The notes beneath the pieces are model-generated. The model did no database searches. It was not told where the DNA came from and worked only from the letters and a program-made list of their open reading frames with translations. A program made the translations under genes and the position numbers. DNA of 64,000 bases from G963668605 sp963668605 (GTDB lineage Bacteria; Acidobacteriota; Terriglobia; Bryobacterales; Bryobacteraceae), in assembly GCA_963668605.1 (NCBI GenBank), contig OY764903.1, forward strand, positions 6,386,001-6,450,000, read 5' to 3'. Positions 52,939-62,453 of the stretch are shown here, piece by piece. Numbering within the stretch: position 1 is the first letter of the stretch; each line of letters begins with the position of its first letter.

Positions 52939-55647
52939 ATGGATTCAAAATTCTCAGTTGCAGTGCTGGCTCTGGCTATTCTTGCGGCACCCGCTCTGGC
53001 TGCACTGAGCGGCACGGTGCGGGATGCCACTGGCGCGCCTGTGGCGAATGCGGAGGTCGAGGTCCTTCACGCTGCGGGAACACCGATTTCTTTTTTGCGC
53101 ACCGATGCGCAAGGCCGCTTCAGTTGGACGGAATCCAAGCGCGGCTTCGTGCAGTTCCGAGTGAATAGCGAGGGTTTCGCGGCCAAAGAAATCTTCGTGT
53201 TTGTGGATGCACAGGACCAGCAGGTCAGCATCACCCTCGAGCCCCGCTCCGTCTATACCAGAATCACCGTAAGTGCCACGCGCGGCGCGGCTGACGAAGC
53301 AGTTTCTTCACAGCACATTGCAATCGTGAAAGATCTTACCGACATCCTGAAGCGTCCCGTCGCAACCCTTGGCAACGCACTGGAGCAGGAGCCCGGCGTG
53401 CTCGTTCAGCAGAGCACATCCGCGCAGGTTTCGCCGTTCCTGCGCGGCCTCACCGGTTATCAGGTTCTCAATCTCATCGACGGCATCCGCTTCAATAACT
53501 CGACGTTCCGGTCAGGTCCCAACCAATATCTGGCCTACGTAGAGCCTACGCAGGCTCAGCGCGTCGAAGTATTGCTCGGTCCCACGGGCGTGCAGTATGG
53601 CAGCGATTCGCTCGGCGGCACGATCAACGTTGCGACACCGCAGCCTCGTTTCGCGAGTGGCGATCGTTGGGAAACTCATGGCGACTTCACAGTGGGTGGG
53701 GCGACGGCGGATCTTTCGGGCAACGCAAGCGGACGCGTCTCCGTATCGAAAGGCATAGTCTCCACACTGCTCGGGGTTTCCGGACGCCGCCACAACGATC
53801 TGCGCGCCGGCCAGGGGCAGGACTCCCGCAATGTCTACCGGCGTCTGTTCGGCATGCCGCTGGAGCAGGTGCGCGAGCTGAGTGGCGATCGGCTGCAGGA
53901 TACAGGCTTCTCTCAGTACGGTGCCGACGCGAAGCTGGCCGTGCGCCTGCGGCCAGATCAGATTCTCACGCTGAATTATTTGCGTGGCGAACAGACTGGC
54001 GTTCGCGGTTACAAAGACCTGCTCGGAGGTCTCGGCAGGCTCCAATCGACGTTTGAACCGCAAGTGCTGAACTGGTTCTTCGCCAGATATGAAAAGCTGG
54101 GCACTGGACTGTTCGATTCGTTGAGCGGCACGATGTCCGTCAACAGCCAAAAGGATGGCAGCGGCCGCCAAAATCTGCTTTACACCGACCCCATCACTCG
54201 TGATTTCACGCAGGTCAATACGTACGGCTACAGTGCGCAAGCCACCACGCATTGGAGCAGTCGCCTGCTTGCCTCGTTTGGCGGCGACATGTACGACGAG
54301 AACATCCGCTCCGAACGCGACGTCACGAATCCGGTGACGGGTGCGATCACGCGGCCGCGGCCGCTGTATCCCGATAACTCGCGCTATCAAACGCTGGGTC
54401 TGTTCGGGCAGGCAAACTTCGACATCACGCGTGCGCTGCGTGCCACGGCAGGGGCGCGAATCACCGGCGTGCGTTTCGCGGCAAAGGAAGATCGCAGTCT
54501 TGCTGTGCCCGAGTCCTCGCAGTGGTTCCGCGACGTCACGTTTCACAGCAGCTTGCGCTATCAGATCAGGAACGCTTTCGGTATCCATGCGCTTGTCAGT
54601 CGTGGCTTCCGCGCACCAAACCTAAATGATCTCGGCGCGGTGGGCCTGAATGATCTAGGCTATGAAATTCCTGCGGCCGAAGCGGTCCCCGCGGGTGCGT
54701 TGCTGAGCACCGATGCCGGGGAGAGCGCTGTTTCCAAGGGATCGCGGCTGACGCCGCTGGCCCCGGAATCGCTGATGAATTTCGAATTCGGCGTGCGTCT
54801 CACGCCAGGCCGCCTGTATGCGCGTGCCCAGTTCTTCGACGCCGAACTCCACGACCCCATCACGCGAAGGACGTTGCTGTTTCCCGTATCGAGTGCACCG
54901 GCGCAACTCGCCGGACTTTCCGTAACCGTGCTGCCCCAGACCGCGGCGCAACAGGAGCAGGGCGTGGTGGCTGTCGCAACGTCATTCGATCCGCGCGCCG
55001 TCAAGGCGTTCGTCAACGATGGCCGCTCGCGTTACTACGGTTTCGAATCGCTTGCGCGCTACGCGATTTCGCCGCGTCTGTCCGTCGAAGGAAATTACAG
55101 TTACCTTCTCGGTCGCGATCTGTATCCGAATCGGAATATCCGCCGGCTTCCGCCGCAGATGGGCGCCGCCACACTGCGCTACACAATGCCAGGCCGGCGT
55201 CCGTGGTTTGAGGTATCGCTGGCAGGTGCGGGCGCACAGCGCCGCCTGAGCGGTGGCGACCGCGACGATGAGCGGATCGGCGCATCTTATCGGCGGACCG
55301 ACATCGCGGCCTTCTTCCGTGGCAGCCGCGTTGCTCCGTTGCTCGATCCGGCAACGGGCGTGTTTCGTCCAACAGGTGAAACACTCGCGCAGATTCAGAA
55401 CCGCGTGTTGCCAATCGGCGCCGTCATGAACGGCGTAAGCGTGGTCGATGATAACTCGCGAGTGCCGCTGTATCTGTCGACGGCTGGATGGGTGACAGCG
55501 GGCATCCGTGCGGGCATTCCGCTCAGCGAACGCTTGCAGATGATGACTGCGCTCGAGAACCTGCTCGATCGCAATTATCGTTTTCACGGTTCCGGTGTGG
55601 ACGCACCGGGTATCAGCGCGTACCTGAGCCTCAAATGTCGCTTCTGA
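52939..55647 (+). CDS. TonB-dependent receptor, haem/transferrin-receptor-like
   Basis: This 902-residue outer-membrane receptor has a signal peptide (MDSKFSVAVLALAILAAPALA), a carboxypeptidase-regulatory-like domain (LSGTVRDATGAPVANAEVEVLHAAG, about 22-105) and a TonB-box-like ITVSATRG. The plug contains RPVATLGNALEQEPGVLVQQST, LRGLTGYQVLNLIDGIRFNNSTFRSGPNQYLAYVEPTQAQRVEVLLGPTGVQYGSDSLGGTINV, and a barrel ends in Phe (SAYLSLKCRF). The plug resembles haemoglobin/transferrin-type receptors more than the Oar group. Ligand unproven. Confidence 0.88.
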   Translation: MDSKFSVAVLALAILAAPALAALSGTVRDATGAPVANAEVEVLHAAGTPISFLRTDAQGRFSWTESKRGFVQFRVNSEGFAAKEIFVFVDAQDQQVSITLEPRSVYTRITVSATRGAADEAVSSQHIAIVKDLTDILKRPVATLGNALEQEPGVLVQQSTSAQVSPFLRGLTGYQVLNLIDGIRFNNSTFRSGPNQYLAYVEPTQAQRVEVLLGPTGVQYGSDSLGGTINVATPQPRFASGDRWETHGDFTVGGATADLSGNASGRVSVSKGIVSTLLGVSGRRHNDLRAGQGQDSRNVYRRLFGMPLEQVRELSGDRLQDTGFSQYGADAKLAVRLRPDQILTLNYLRGEQTGVRGYKDLLGGLGRLQSTFEPQVLNWFFARYEKLGTGLFDSLSGTMSVNSQKDGSGRQNLLYTDPITRDFTQVNTYGYSAQATTHWSSRLLASFGGDMYDENIRSERDVTNPVTGAITRPRPLYPDNSRYQTLGLFGQANFDITRALRATAGARITGVRFAAKEDRSLAVPESSQWFRDVTFHSSLRYQIRNAFGIHALVSRGFRAPNLNDLGAVGLNDLGYEIPAAEAVPAGALLSTDAGESAVSKGSRLTPLAPESLMNFEFGVRLTPGRLYARAQFFDAELHDPITRRTLLFPVSSAPAQLAGLSVTVLPQTAAQQEQGVVAVATSFDPRAVKAFVNDGRSRYYGFESLARYAISPRLSVEGNYSYLLGRDLYPNRNIRRLPPQMGAATLRYTMPGRRPWFEVSLAGAGAQRRLSGGDRDDERIGASYRRTDIAAFFRGSRVAPLLDPATGVFRPTGETLAQIQNRVLPIGAVMNGVSVVDDNSRVPLYLSTAGWVTAGIRAGIPLSERLQMMTALENLLDRNYRFHGSGVDAPGISAYLSLKCRF

Positions 55648-55766
55648 CCGCTGGAGAAGACATACAGACGCAGGCGTTGGATGCGATCCAATTCGAGTAT
55701 CATGGATTCTTGTAAAGCTAGATTTGGTTTATTCGGAAATAATACTAACTTAGGAGCTGGAGCAAC

Positions 55767-57107
55767 ATGACCATCGCAAGACGGACCTTCCTGCAAACTA
55801 CCGCTGCCATCGCCACCTCGCAATTCCCGATTCTCGGCGCCAACGACCGCGTTCAGGTCGGCATCGTCGGACTCGGGGGCCGCGGCAACAACCACATGGA
55901 CTATTACAGTTCCATTGACGAGTGCCGCATCGCCGCCGTGTGCGATGTCAACCAAACCGCGCGCGAACGCGCCATCGCGAAGATCAACAAGGCCAAGGGA
56001 TACAACCCGACCGAATTTGCCGACATGCGCAAATTGTTCGAGTCGAAGGAAGTGGATGCCGTCTCGCTTCCGCTGCCCAATCACTGGCATGCACTCGCCG
56101 CGATCTGGGCCTGCCAGGCGGGCAAAGACGTGTACGTCGAGAAGCCGGCGAGTCACAACATGTTCGAGAGCCGCAAGATGGTGGAGGCGGCGCGCAAGTA
56201 CAAACGCATGGTGCAGGTCGGTTCGCAGAGCCGCACCATCGAGCACAAAGTGAAGGCCATCAAGATGCTCAGGGATGGCGCGATCGGCAAGGTGTTCGGC
56301 TCCAGGGCTCTCTGCTTCCGCCGCCGCTTTTCGATCGGACACACCCCGGACGAACCGGTTCCGGCCGGCGTCGATTGGGATAAGTTCCTCGGGCCCGCCC
56401 AGATGAAGCCGTTTAGCCAGAACAAATTCGACTACAACTGGCACTGGTTCTTCGACACTGGCAACGGCGACATAGGCAATCAGGGAGTCCACGAGATGGA
56501 CATCGCGCTGTGGGGCCTCGGCCGCACCGATTGGCCCAAGCGCGTCACCGGCAGCGGCGGCAAGTTCATCTGGAAGGACGACCAGGAGACTCCCAACACC
56601 CAACAGGCAGCTTTCATTTGGGACGACGGCGAAATGACCTTCGACGTCCGCAACCTGCCCACGCCGCCCGAAGGGCTGGTGGCGATGCGCGGACCCAACT
56701 ACGTGGGTAACATCTTCTTTGGCGACCTCGGCTTCATGGTCCTCGACCAGGGCGGCTTCCAAGTCTTCAAGAGCACTTCCGGCAATTTCGTCGGTGCGCG
56801 CGGCGCGGGCGCCGGCAGCCGCGAACGCTATGAGAAGGTGACCGAGGAGAAAGGCACCGGCGCCGACACCGTGCCTCACATGAAGAATTTCCTCGCAGCG
56901 GTAAAGTCGCGAGACTATACCAAGTTGTCCGCTGACATCGAGATCGGCGCGCGCTCGGCCGCGTTCTGTCACCTGGCCAACATTGCCTACCGTGCGGGCC
57001 GTCCGCTCAAACTCGATGCCAACGGCCGCTTCATTGGCGACGAGGAAGCCAACGCCATGCAGACACGCAAGTACCGCGCACCTTACGTTGTACCCGACAA
57101 GGTCTAA
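55767..57107 (+). CDS. Tat-exported Gfo/Idh/MocA-family oxidoreductase
   Basis: This 446-residue protein has a Tat leader (ARRTFLQTTAAIATSQFPILGAN), then the Rossmann motif VGIVGLGGRGNNHM near residue 32 and the catalytic-type EKPASHN near 127. A C-terminal beta-sheet domain (GNGDIGNQGVHEMDIALWGLG) completes the Gfo/Idh/MocA fold. Such enzymes oxidise or epimerise sugars with a tightly bound NAD(P), which is consistent with folded export through Tat. A GGAG site precedes the ATG. It follows the TonB receptor after 119 bases and may act on the imported or surface sugar. Confidence 0.88.
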   Translation: MTIARRTFLQTTAAIATSQFPILGANDRVQVGIVGLGGRGNNHMDYYSSIDECRIAAVCDVNQTARERAIAKINKAKGYNPTEFADMRKLFESKEVDAVSLPLPNHWHALAAIWACQAGKDVYVEKPASHNMFESRKMVEAARKYKRMVQVGSQSRTIEHKVKAIKMLRDGAIGKVFGSRALCFRRRFSIGHTPDEPVPAGVDWDKFLGPAQMKPFSQNKFDYNWHWFFDTGNGDIGNQGVHEMDIALWGLGRTDWPKRVTGSGGKFIWKDDQETPNTQQAAFIWDDGEMTFDVRNLPTPPEGLVAMRGPNYVGNIFFGDLGFMVLDQGGFQVFKSTSGNFVGARGAGAGSRERYEKVTEEKGTGADTVPHMKNFLAAVKSRDYTKLSADIEIGARSAAFCHLANIAYRAGRPLKLDANGRFIGDEEANAMQTRKYRAPYVVPDKV

Positions 57108-57199
57108 TCTACTGCTGGGGCGGTCCCCTGAGCCCCCCGCAACTCAGCAAGCCGTGCAATGTCTGTGCCGCACTACTGGTTCTTTGACCGAGTGACGAT

Positions 57200-58125
57200 G
57201 TTGCTTTCATGTGGGGCAGGATGGAATCCCAATGTCACTTAGTTTTCCCCGCTTGCTTGCTGGGGAACCGGTAGCCGCGCCCCCAAACTTCTCGCGGATA
57301 CGAGCGGCGTTTGGTGCGTTTGGGGAGCCGGCATCGCGCCACCAGAGCCACGATCCGATGGAGTTCCTGCTGCTGTTGTTTGGCCGTCCGGGCGGCCAGA
57401 ACTTTGGGATAGCCATCGAGCACAATATTGCAGGCATAGGTAAAGCTCAACTCCCGTGGATCGATTCTGGCTCGTTGCGCGGCCTGAAACATGAGCGCGC
57501 GCACCAGGTTGTAGGCCATCACCGCAACCAGCAGTTCCTTTTCCATCATGTCGGTCGATTGTGCCGCGATGCGTTGCAGGCGGATCGTCTGTTTCAAACT
57601 GCGCAGGTCGGTTTCGATCCGCCAGCGGCGGCCATACAGTTCCACCACCTCCTCCGCCGGCAGCGACAAGGTCGTGAACAGATGCAGCCACTGCTGGTGT
57701 TTGCCGCGACCCACGCGCCAGGCAATCAGGCGTCCTGGCAGACTCGCATCGGCCGTCCAAGCTCGCTGCGCCTTGCCGCCGTCCCACCGGCTGGGCCGCC
57801 AACAGACGGGATCGTCACCCTGGATCGAGATCGGACGGCCCAGGACCGATTTCGCTCGCACCGCAGTCAAGCGCAAGACCACCCCCAGCCCTCGCTGCTG
57901 AGCACTATAGGCCGTGGAGAAGATCCCGAAATTGCGATCCCCCACAATTACCGAACGCGCCGGTACATGCCGCATGGCGCGCTCCGCCAGCGCCTGTTCA
58001 CTGACGGCCTCGGGGCCATTCATGGGGCCCCAGTAGGGGCGTTCCGCTAAAGCCGTCTCCAAGTCGTGCAACACCACAAACCGCAGCAGCGGCCAATGCG
58101 GTGGCACTTCTTCTCTCGGTCGCAA
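57200..58125 (-). mobile_element. Truncated IS4-like element, related to the 46-kb copy
   Basis: The left terminus GTTGCTTTCATGTGG (57200-57214), followed by a diverged inner repeat, matches the right terminus of the intact element. The element carries only the C-terminal two thirds of its transposase gene and no accessory gene. Its other end is lost at about 58100, where a strongly folded block begins. Confidence 0.75.
57235..58125 (-). pseudogene. N-terminally truncated IS4-family transposase
   Basis: The 296-residue frame matches the intact transposase at 46.2-47.5 kb from HWPLL/HWPVLL onward, at about 50% identity by eye: ALAERPYWGPMNGPEAVSEQAL, SVIVGDRNFGIFSTAY with the second Asp, and YGRRWRIETDLRSLKQTIRLQRI with the third acidic residue. 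About 165 N-terminal residues including the first catalytic Asp are absent, so it cannot be active. Transposase homology stops near 58098, and the first nine residues of the frame (MRPREEVPP) belong to the adjoining sequence. Confidence 0.82.
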
Positions 58126-58262
58126 ACCGAGTCTCCGTCCATTAGGTGAGACGGTTCACCGTCTTGGTATCAGCATAGGGATGAACCCTTGGAGCTCATG
58201 AAAACAGCCTGATACGCGCGGTTCGTGAGCCGCAAAAATGAGGAAAGATTGCCCGATCAAGG
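58103..58262 (+). ncRNA. Highly folded block, candidate structured RNA
   Basis: About 120 bases hold four perfect or near-perfect stems in order. CTCGGT/ACCGAG is at 58115-58131. AGACGG-TTCA-CCGTCT is at 58149-58164. GTATCAG/CTGATAC (58167-58173 with 58209-58215) encloses AGGG-ATGAA-CCCT (58177-58189). GCGGTTC/GAGCCGC is at 58218-58233. A chance run this dense is unlikely. It begins exactly where homology to the truncated transposase ends and encodes no ORF. The plus-strand look recalls mobile-element RNAs (omega/HEARO-type RNA of IscB/IsrB elements, or part of a group II intron), but I cannot assign it; either strand could be the transcript. Confidence 0.4.
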
Positions 58263-58267
58263 GGCAC

Positions 58268-58936
58268 TCAACGCTTCTTGAGCGTCACTCCCAATCCGTT
58301 GGCCTGCATGTAGAAGATGGTTTCCAGGTCCGGGTTATTCGAGACGGCTTTCACGTAGTCGGGGGCGGACTCGATATTGTGGGCCAGGATCAACCCACCC
58401 GGGCGGACATGTGGCAGCAACTTATTCAAGTAGTCGAGATACCCCTCTTTGTCCGCGTCGATGAAGACCAGGTCGATGGGGCCCTTCACCTTGGTCACGT
58501 TAGCGTGGGCATCGCCTTCGACGATGGTGACCAGGTTTTCGACGGCCGCTTCGCGGAAATGCTCGGCGGCCATAGTGGCGCGGCCGTGGTCGAGTTCAAA
58601 GGTGGTGAGATGGCCGCCGGTCGAGCGCAGCGCCAGGCACAGCCAGAGCCCCGAGTAACCTGTCGAAGTGCCGACCTCGACGACGTTCCTGGCGCCGGCC
58701 GCCTCGGCCAGCAGGCGCAGCGCCATGCCGTCCTGCATGGGAACGCTGAGATACGTTTTGTGATTGTTGACAATGCCCTCGAGGGTGGTGAGGATACGTC
58801 TCTCGGCCTCATTCCTGGCCTGGGGCTGGCTGGCAAGGTTCTGGCCGCGCATACGGCCGCCGGGCCGGGGAGGCTGGGCCAGGAGCGCCATGGCCAAACT
58901 CAGTCCCACGGCTACTAAGGTGCGTGTTGTGTGCAT
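58268..58936 (-). CDS. O-methyltransferase family protein with signal peptide
   Basis: This 222-residue protein has a signal-like start (MHTTRTLVAVGLSLAMALLAQPP) and then an O-methyltransferase-3 (caffeoyl-CoA/catechol type) domain: MALRLLAEAAGARNVVEVGTSTGYSGLWLCLAL, TTFELDHGRATMAAEHF, and IDLVFIDADKEGYLDYLNKLLPHVRPGGLILAHNI with the metal-binding Asp. Export is puzzling since SAM is cytosolic; the leader may act as a membrane anchor. The broken methyltransferase at 48.2 kb has a similar leader. Substrate unknown. Confidence 0.85.
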   Translation of the reverse strand: MHTTRTLVAVGLSLAMALLAQPPRPGGRMRGQNLASQPQARNEAERRILTTLEGIVNNHKTYLSVPMQDGMALRLLAEAAGARNVVEVGTSTGYSGLWLCLALRSTGGHLTTFELDHGRATMAAEHFREAAVENLVTIVEGDAHANVTKVKGPIDLVFIDADKEGYLDYLNKLLPHVRPGGLILAHNIESAPDYVKAVSNNPDLETIFYMQANGLGVTLKKR

Positions 58937-59334
58937 GGTGGTGGTTTGTTCCTCTCAGCGTGTTACGGTACCGTGTGCAAGTCTATGAGACCAAGACGAA
59001 GATTCACCCTTCAGGCGTTACTGGCGGCGGCGCTGAACTGGAATTTCTGTTTTGGAATCCCAACGAGGACGTGCATCCTCACACTCAGCGGGGAATCAAC
59101 GGATTAGGGATGATTTTCAAGAGAGCGGTTCGCTGCTAATTCCGCAAGCCAATGGAGTTCTGGCTACGGACAGGATCCTTCCGGTTGGAATCATCGGGCG
59201 ATTGACCCGACCGCCCAGCGTCACTTGACCACCCAGAGTCAGTGGCCGCACAGTTCAAGAACTGATCCAGGATCTCCGTTTTGGTCTCCTGGCAAGTGAC
59301 GATTCCACATCCAACCGTCTCGGGCGAAGCAAAG
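58937..59334. other. Intergenic region without a convincing gene
   Basis: Short frames on both strands (up to 74 residues) have no ribosome sites or recognisable domains. No tRNA-like fold was seen. It may hold the promoter of the exported methyltransferase gene and decayed sequence. Confidence 0.4.
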
Positions 59335-60270
59335 CTACGCTGTCGGCATCCAGACATACTTCCCGTCCCGATTCACATATCCCTGGCGATTCCCCAGCCA
59401 TACCGGCGCTAACCCGTGCTCGAATTCCCCTGCGCGATCGAACTGCGGGTTAATCACCAACTTGCCCTTCGTGTCGATATAACCGAAACGGTTCGCAAAT
59501 CCTACTCGGGCGCGGCCATCAGAAAACTCGCCGGCGGTCTCGAATTGCGGGTTGATACGCATCTTGCCCGACTTGTCGAGGTAGCCGTATTTTCCACCGA
59601 CTCGCACTAACCCCAAGCCGTTGGAGAACTCGCCCGCACTTTCGAATTGCGGGTTGATCGCGATCTTGCCGGAGCTGTCGATGTAGCCATAGCGGCCACC
59701 CATGCGCACCAGTGCCATGCCGTCAGAGAAGTTCCCCGCTTCTTCAAATTGCGGGTTAATCGCGAACTTGCCGCTGCGGTCTATGTAACCCCACTGGTTG
59801 TTCACCGAAACCGGCGCCCGGTCGCCAGAAAAACGGCCGGCGCCAACGTATTGCGGGTTGATGACGAACGTTCCCTTCTTGTCGATGTACCCGAACTTGC
59901 CTTGGCTGCCGACCAGCGCTCGCCCGTCCGAGAAAGGATCGGCGATGTCGAACTGGGGAGAAATGGCCAATTTGCCGTTTCTATCGATATAGCCCCAGGC
60001 GTTGCCGGCAAGGACCGGTGCGAGGCCTTCTTCGAAGCGGCCGGCGTCAGCAAACTGCGGCTGAATGACAATTTTACCTGCTGGATTGATGTAGCCGATC
60101 CTACCGTTGATACTGACCGGAAATATGGTCGTGCTGCGGGAAGAAGCGACGACGACGATGGCCGCCACGGCAAGCAGCAGCAGTCCGCCTGAAATCAACA
60201 GCATACGGCGGTTCTGTGGCTGGAAGAGGTCATAATGGCGGCGCGTTGGTGAGTTCGGGTCGTAAGTCAT
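59335..60270 (-). CDS. WG-repeat protein with membrane anchor
   Basis: About 311 residues. The chosen start (60270) gives a polar N-terminus, then one membrane helix (MLLISGGLLLLAVAAIVVVAS, about 23-43), and then eight WG-type repeats of about 34-35 residues (GYINPAGK, GYIDRNGK, GYIDKKGT, GYIDRSGK, GYIDSSGK, GYLDKSGK, GYIDTKGK, GYVNRDGK, each followed by an INPQF-like strand). WG repeats form beta-rich scaffolds outside the inner membrane; function is not known. A longer frame upstream to 60747 is antisense to the glycine-zipper gene and unlikely. Confidence 0.85.
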   Translation of the reverse strand: MTYDPNSPTRRHYDLFQPQNRRMLLISGGLLLLAVAAIVVVASSRSTTIFPVSINGRIGYINPAGKIVIQPQFADAGRFEEGLAPVLAGNAWGYIDRNGKLAISPQFDIADPFSDGRALVGSQGKFGYIDKKGTFVINPQYVGAGRFSGDRAPVSVNNQWGYIDRSGKFAINPQFEEAGNFSDGMALVRMGGRYGYIDSSGKIAINPQFESAGEFSNGLGLVRVGGKYGYLDKSGKMRINPQFETAGEFSDGRARVGFANRFGYIDTKGKLVINPQFDRAGEFEHGLAPVWLGNRQGYVNRDGKYVWMPTA

Positions 60271-60360
60271 GGGCTTTGCCTCGTTAGTAACAGTGCAATT
60301 GATGCGCCAATCTGGAATGGCCCATCGGTTGCTCACTGTTAGGCCAGGAGAGAAAACAAT

Positions 60361-60906
60361 ATGGGACCCAGACTGAGGATGGGCATCATTGGAACGGCGT
60401 TTGCGGCGGTTGCCGTTGTTGCGGTGGTCGGATGGGCTCGCAAGCCCGCGCCAGAGCCTGTGTATAACGTGGGCACGGGGTATGCGGGGAATCCGTATGC
60501 GGGAGACATGAATGCCGCGGCGCTTCCGGCGAATACTCCTATCGCAGCTCCGGACACGCAAGCGATGTACAGTGATCAGCAGACGGCACCTTACGGAGCA
60601 ACTCCCACCGTAAACCCGTGCGCGCAGTCCGTGGGATACGAATATGCAAACCCATCGTATGCCAGCAGATACGGCGTACGGACGGTTCGGCCACGGGTGG
60701 TAGAAGCGCAGCCTCGGGTATATGAGGAGCGTCGAGTAGTGCGGCATGGGCGATCCACCGGGAAATCTGTCGCGATTGTGGCCGGCAGCGCGGGCGTCGG
60801 AGCGGCGATTGGCGCGATAGCGGGCGGCGGCAAGGGCGCGGCGATTGGCGCTCTAGCCGGTGGCGGCGGCGGATTTGCATACGACCGCTTAACGCATAAC
60901 CGCTAG
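60361..60906 (+). CDS. Glycine-zipper membrane protein
   Basis: This 181-residue protein starts with a hydrophobic segment (MGIIGTAFAAVAVVAVVGWA), has a Tyr/Ala/Pro-rich middle and ends in a glycine-zipper pair (SVAIVAGSAGVGAAIGAIAGGGKGAAIGALAGGGGGFAYDRLTH), the YMGG-type motif of small outer-membrane-associated proteins. AGGAGAG lies 8 bases before the ATG. It diverges from the WG-repeat gene across a 90-base gap. Confidence 0.82.
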   Translation: MGPRLRMGIIGTAFAAVAVVAVVGWARKPAPEPVYNVGTGYAGNPYAGDMNAAALPANTPIAAPDTQAMYSDQQTAPYGATPTVNPCAQSVGYEYANPSYASRYGVRTVRPRVVEAQPRVYEERRVVRHGRSTGKSVAIVAGSAGVGAAIGAIAGGGKGAAIGALAGGGGGFAYDRLTHNR

Positions 60907-61109
60907 CCGGTGATACTGCTGCGGTGCGCCCTGAATGCCAGGCATTGGCCTGGAATTGTCCCCCAAGAAGCTATTCGACAATCGCGAGAGCGGAATCCTT
61001 TTCAGCGCGGGTCGCACCGCGGATTCGCAGCAAAGTATAGCCGGTAGCGGTAACGACCTGCCTGGTGTCTCAATTCGGCTAGTGCATCTAGCCTGCAGGA
61101 GGTACTCCC

Positions 61110-61577
61110 ATGCTGCGAATGCTCTTCGTCGCTCTGGTTGCTTTCGTAGTCCTGACGCCTGCACCGGCGTCGCAGCCCTCGCCTGGAACGCGACGACGGC
61201 CCACTATCCGTTACTTCATCGCCACTGCGTATGCGGTGGAGGGCACGGGCGCTTCCGGCAAGTGGTCGCATCCAGGCAGTGTGGCCGCCGACCGGAAGGT
61301 ATTGCCTCTAAACAGCCGCATCCGCATTTATGGCGCTGGGCAGTATTCCGGCGACTATACCGTGGAAGACACAGGTGGCAAGGTGGATGGCTACCACATC
61401 GACGTCTACATGCCCAGCCAGGCAGAAGCAAAAAAGTTCGGCCGTCAGCGAGTGAAGGTTGTCATCCTCAAGTACGGCGATGATGAGGCAACTCCACCCG
61501 ATCCGCAGCAAAAGGCTGAGGCGAAGGCCGCGAACAGAGACGTGCGCGCAACAGCGACGGCGGCGCTGACAAAATGA
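61110..61577 (+). CDS. 3D-domain secreted protein
   Basis: This 155-residue protein has a signal peptide (MLRMLFVALVAFVVLTPAPAS) and a 3D domain named for three conserved Asp: VAADRKVLPLNSRIRIYG, YTVEDTGGKVDGYHIDVYMPS and AKKFGRQRVKVVILK. The fold is the double-psi barrel also seen in MltA lytic transglycosylases and stationary-phase peptidoglycan hydrolases (Sps/YocH), so a peptidoglycan-cleaving role is likely. The C-terminal tail is Ala/Lys-rich. AGGAGG lies 8 bases upstream of the ATG. Confidence 0.9.
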   Translation: MLRMLFVALVAFVVLTPAPASQPSPGTRRRPTIRYFIATAYAVEGTGASGKWSHPGSVAADRKVLPLNSRIRIYGAGQYSGDYTVEDTGGKVDGYHIDVYMPSQAEAKKFGRQRVKVVILKYGDDEATPPDPQQKAEAKAANRDVRATATAALTK

Positions 61578-62453
61578 TTGCAGCGGTCCTAGTGATTCAG
61601 AACTCGCAATCGAAAAAAGTCGACCGCGGTCCGTTGATCCCCGGATCCGTTTCCAAGGTCAGCCCACACTAACCCACCTTCCGCAGTCGTGTCGATAAGT
61701 TCTTTCTCTGCAACGCGGAGGTAGCGAAGTCTTCACTACATCGCAGCTTCGCCACACCGGCAGAAGACCCCGCGAACACCCGTATGAGAACAAAAGACCC
61801 TCTTCCCGTTCTCGAGGCACAACCGCTTTCAATCGGCGCTCAAAAAAGTTACAGCGCTGCCTAAACTGCGGAAGTCGGGTTAGAGTCCTCTTGCGCAGTA
61901 GAAGCGATGCGGCTATCGAAGCCCTCGCCAACCGATAGCAGTTCGCCGTGCTCAAATTTGAACTTTTTCGTGAACCGCTCACTCTCGAAAATCACTCTCT
62001 CAACGGCTGATTCTTCGTTGGCCGGAGTAAAGCAATCGCTCACCACCCGGCCTACCAGTGTCCCTGTTTACGCTTCGGCGGCCACCTTGCGATCACCACC
62101 GCAAAGCTCGGGGCCAGGATGATTCGTTATTCCTTTCCTGTAGGGCTCTCTCATCCCGTACAACATGCCGGCTTAGCCCGGCATAAATTGCTGGTTCCAA
62201 AACATCACGGGGTTTCGGCTACCCACGCGGGCGAGACTGACACGTGGCCGAGCTCGAGGACGGCGCTCAAAGAAAGAACGCCTACTCGTGGGATCAAAGG
62301 ATGGTGGCTGGGTGTATACTCGACAGCACCCGGGAGTCCAAAAAGAAAATTCCGGTCTATACTTCTCGTATCCGAGATTCGAGAATGAGGGTCCTCGATG
62401 ATGTGGAAGGTCCAAATTTTGGGGGCAATTGCCAGACAAGGAGACGTACGTCT
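61578..62453. other. 876-base region without a confident gene
   Basis: No long frame with a good start was found. A 61-residue minus-strand frame at 61861-62046 (VERVIFESERFTKKFKFEHGELLSVGEGF) has protein-like content but no known domain. A GC hairpin ATGCCGG-CTTAGC-CCGGCAT lies at 62165-62184. TATACT-like -10 elements occur near 62313 and 62353 in front of the last gene. The region is probably a long leader and promoter zone plus decayed sequence. Confidence 0.4.

Noticed and set aside
55584..56972. 462-residue minus-strand ORF
   Set aside because: Antisense to the Gfo/Idh/MocA gene, whose Rossmann and EKP motifs are clear.
59647..60192. 181-residue plus-strand ORF with repeats
   Set aside because: Its repeats are the mirror of the WG-repeat gene on the other strand.
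59335..60192. Possible CRISPR-like periodicity
   Set aside because: The period of about 105 bases comes from WG protein repeats and the units vary; no CRISPR array was seen in the window.
62119..62388. 89-residue plus-strand ORF before the last receptor
   Set aside because: No plausible ribosome site or domain; lies in the leader region.
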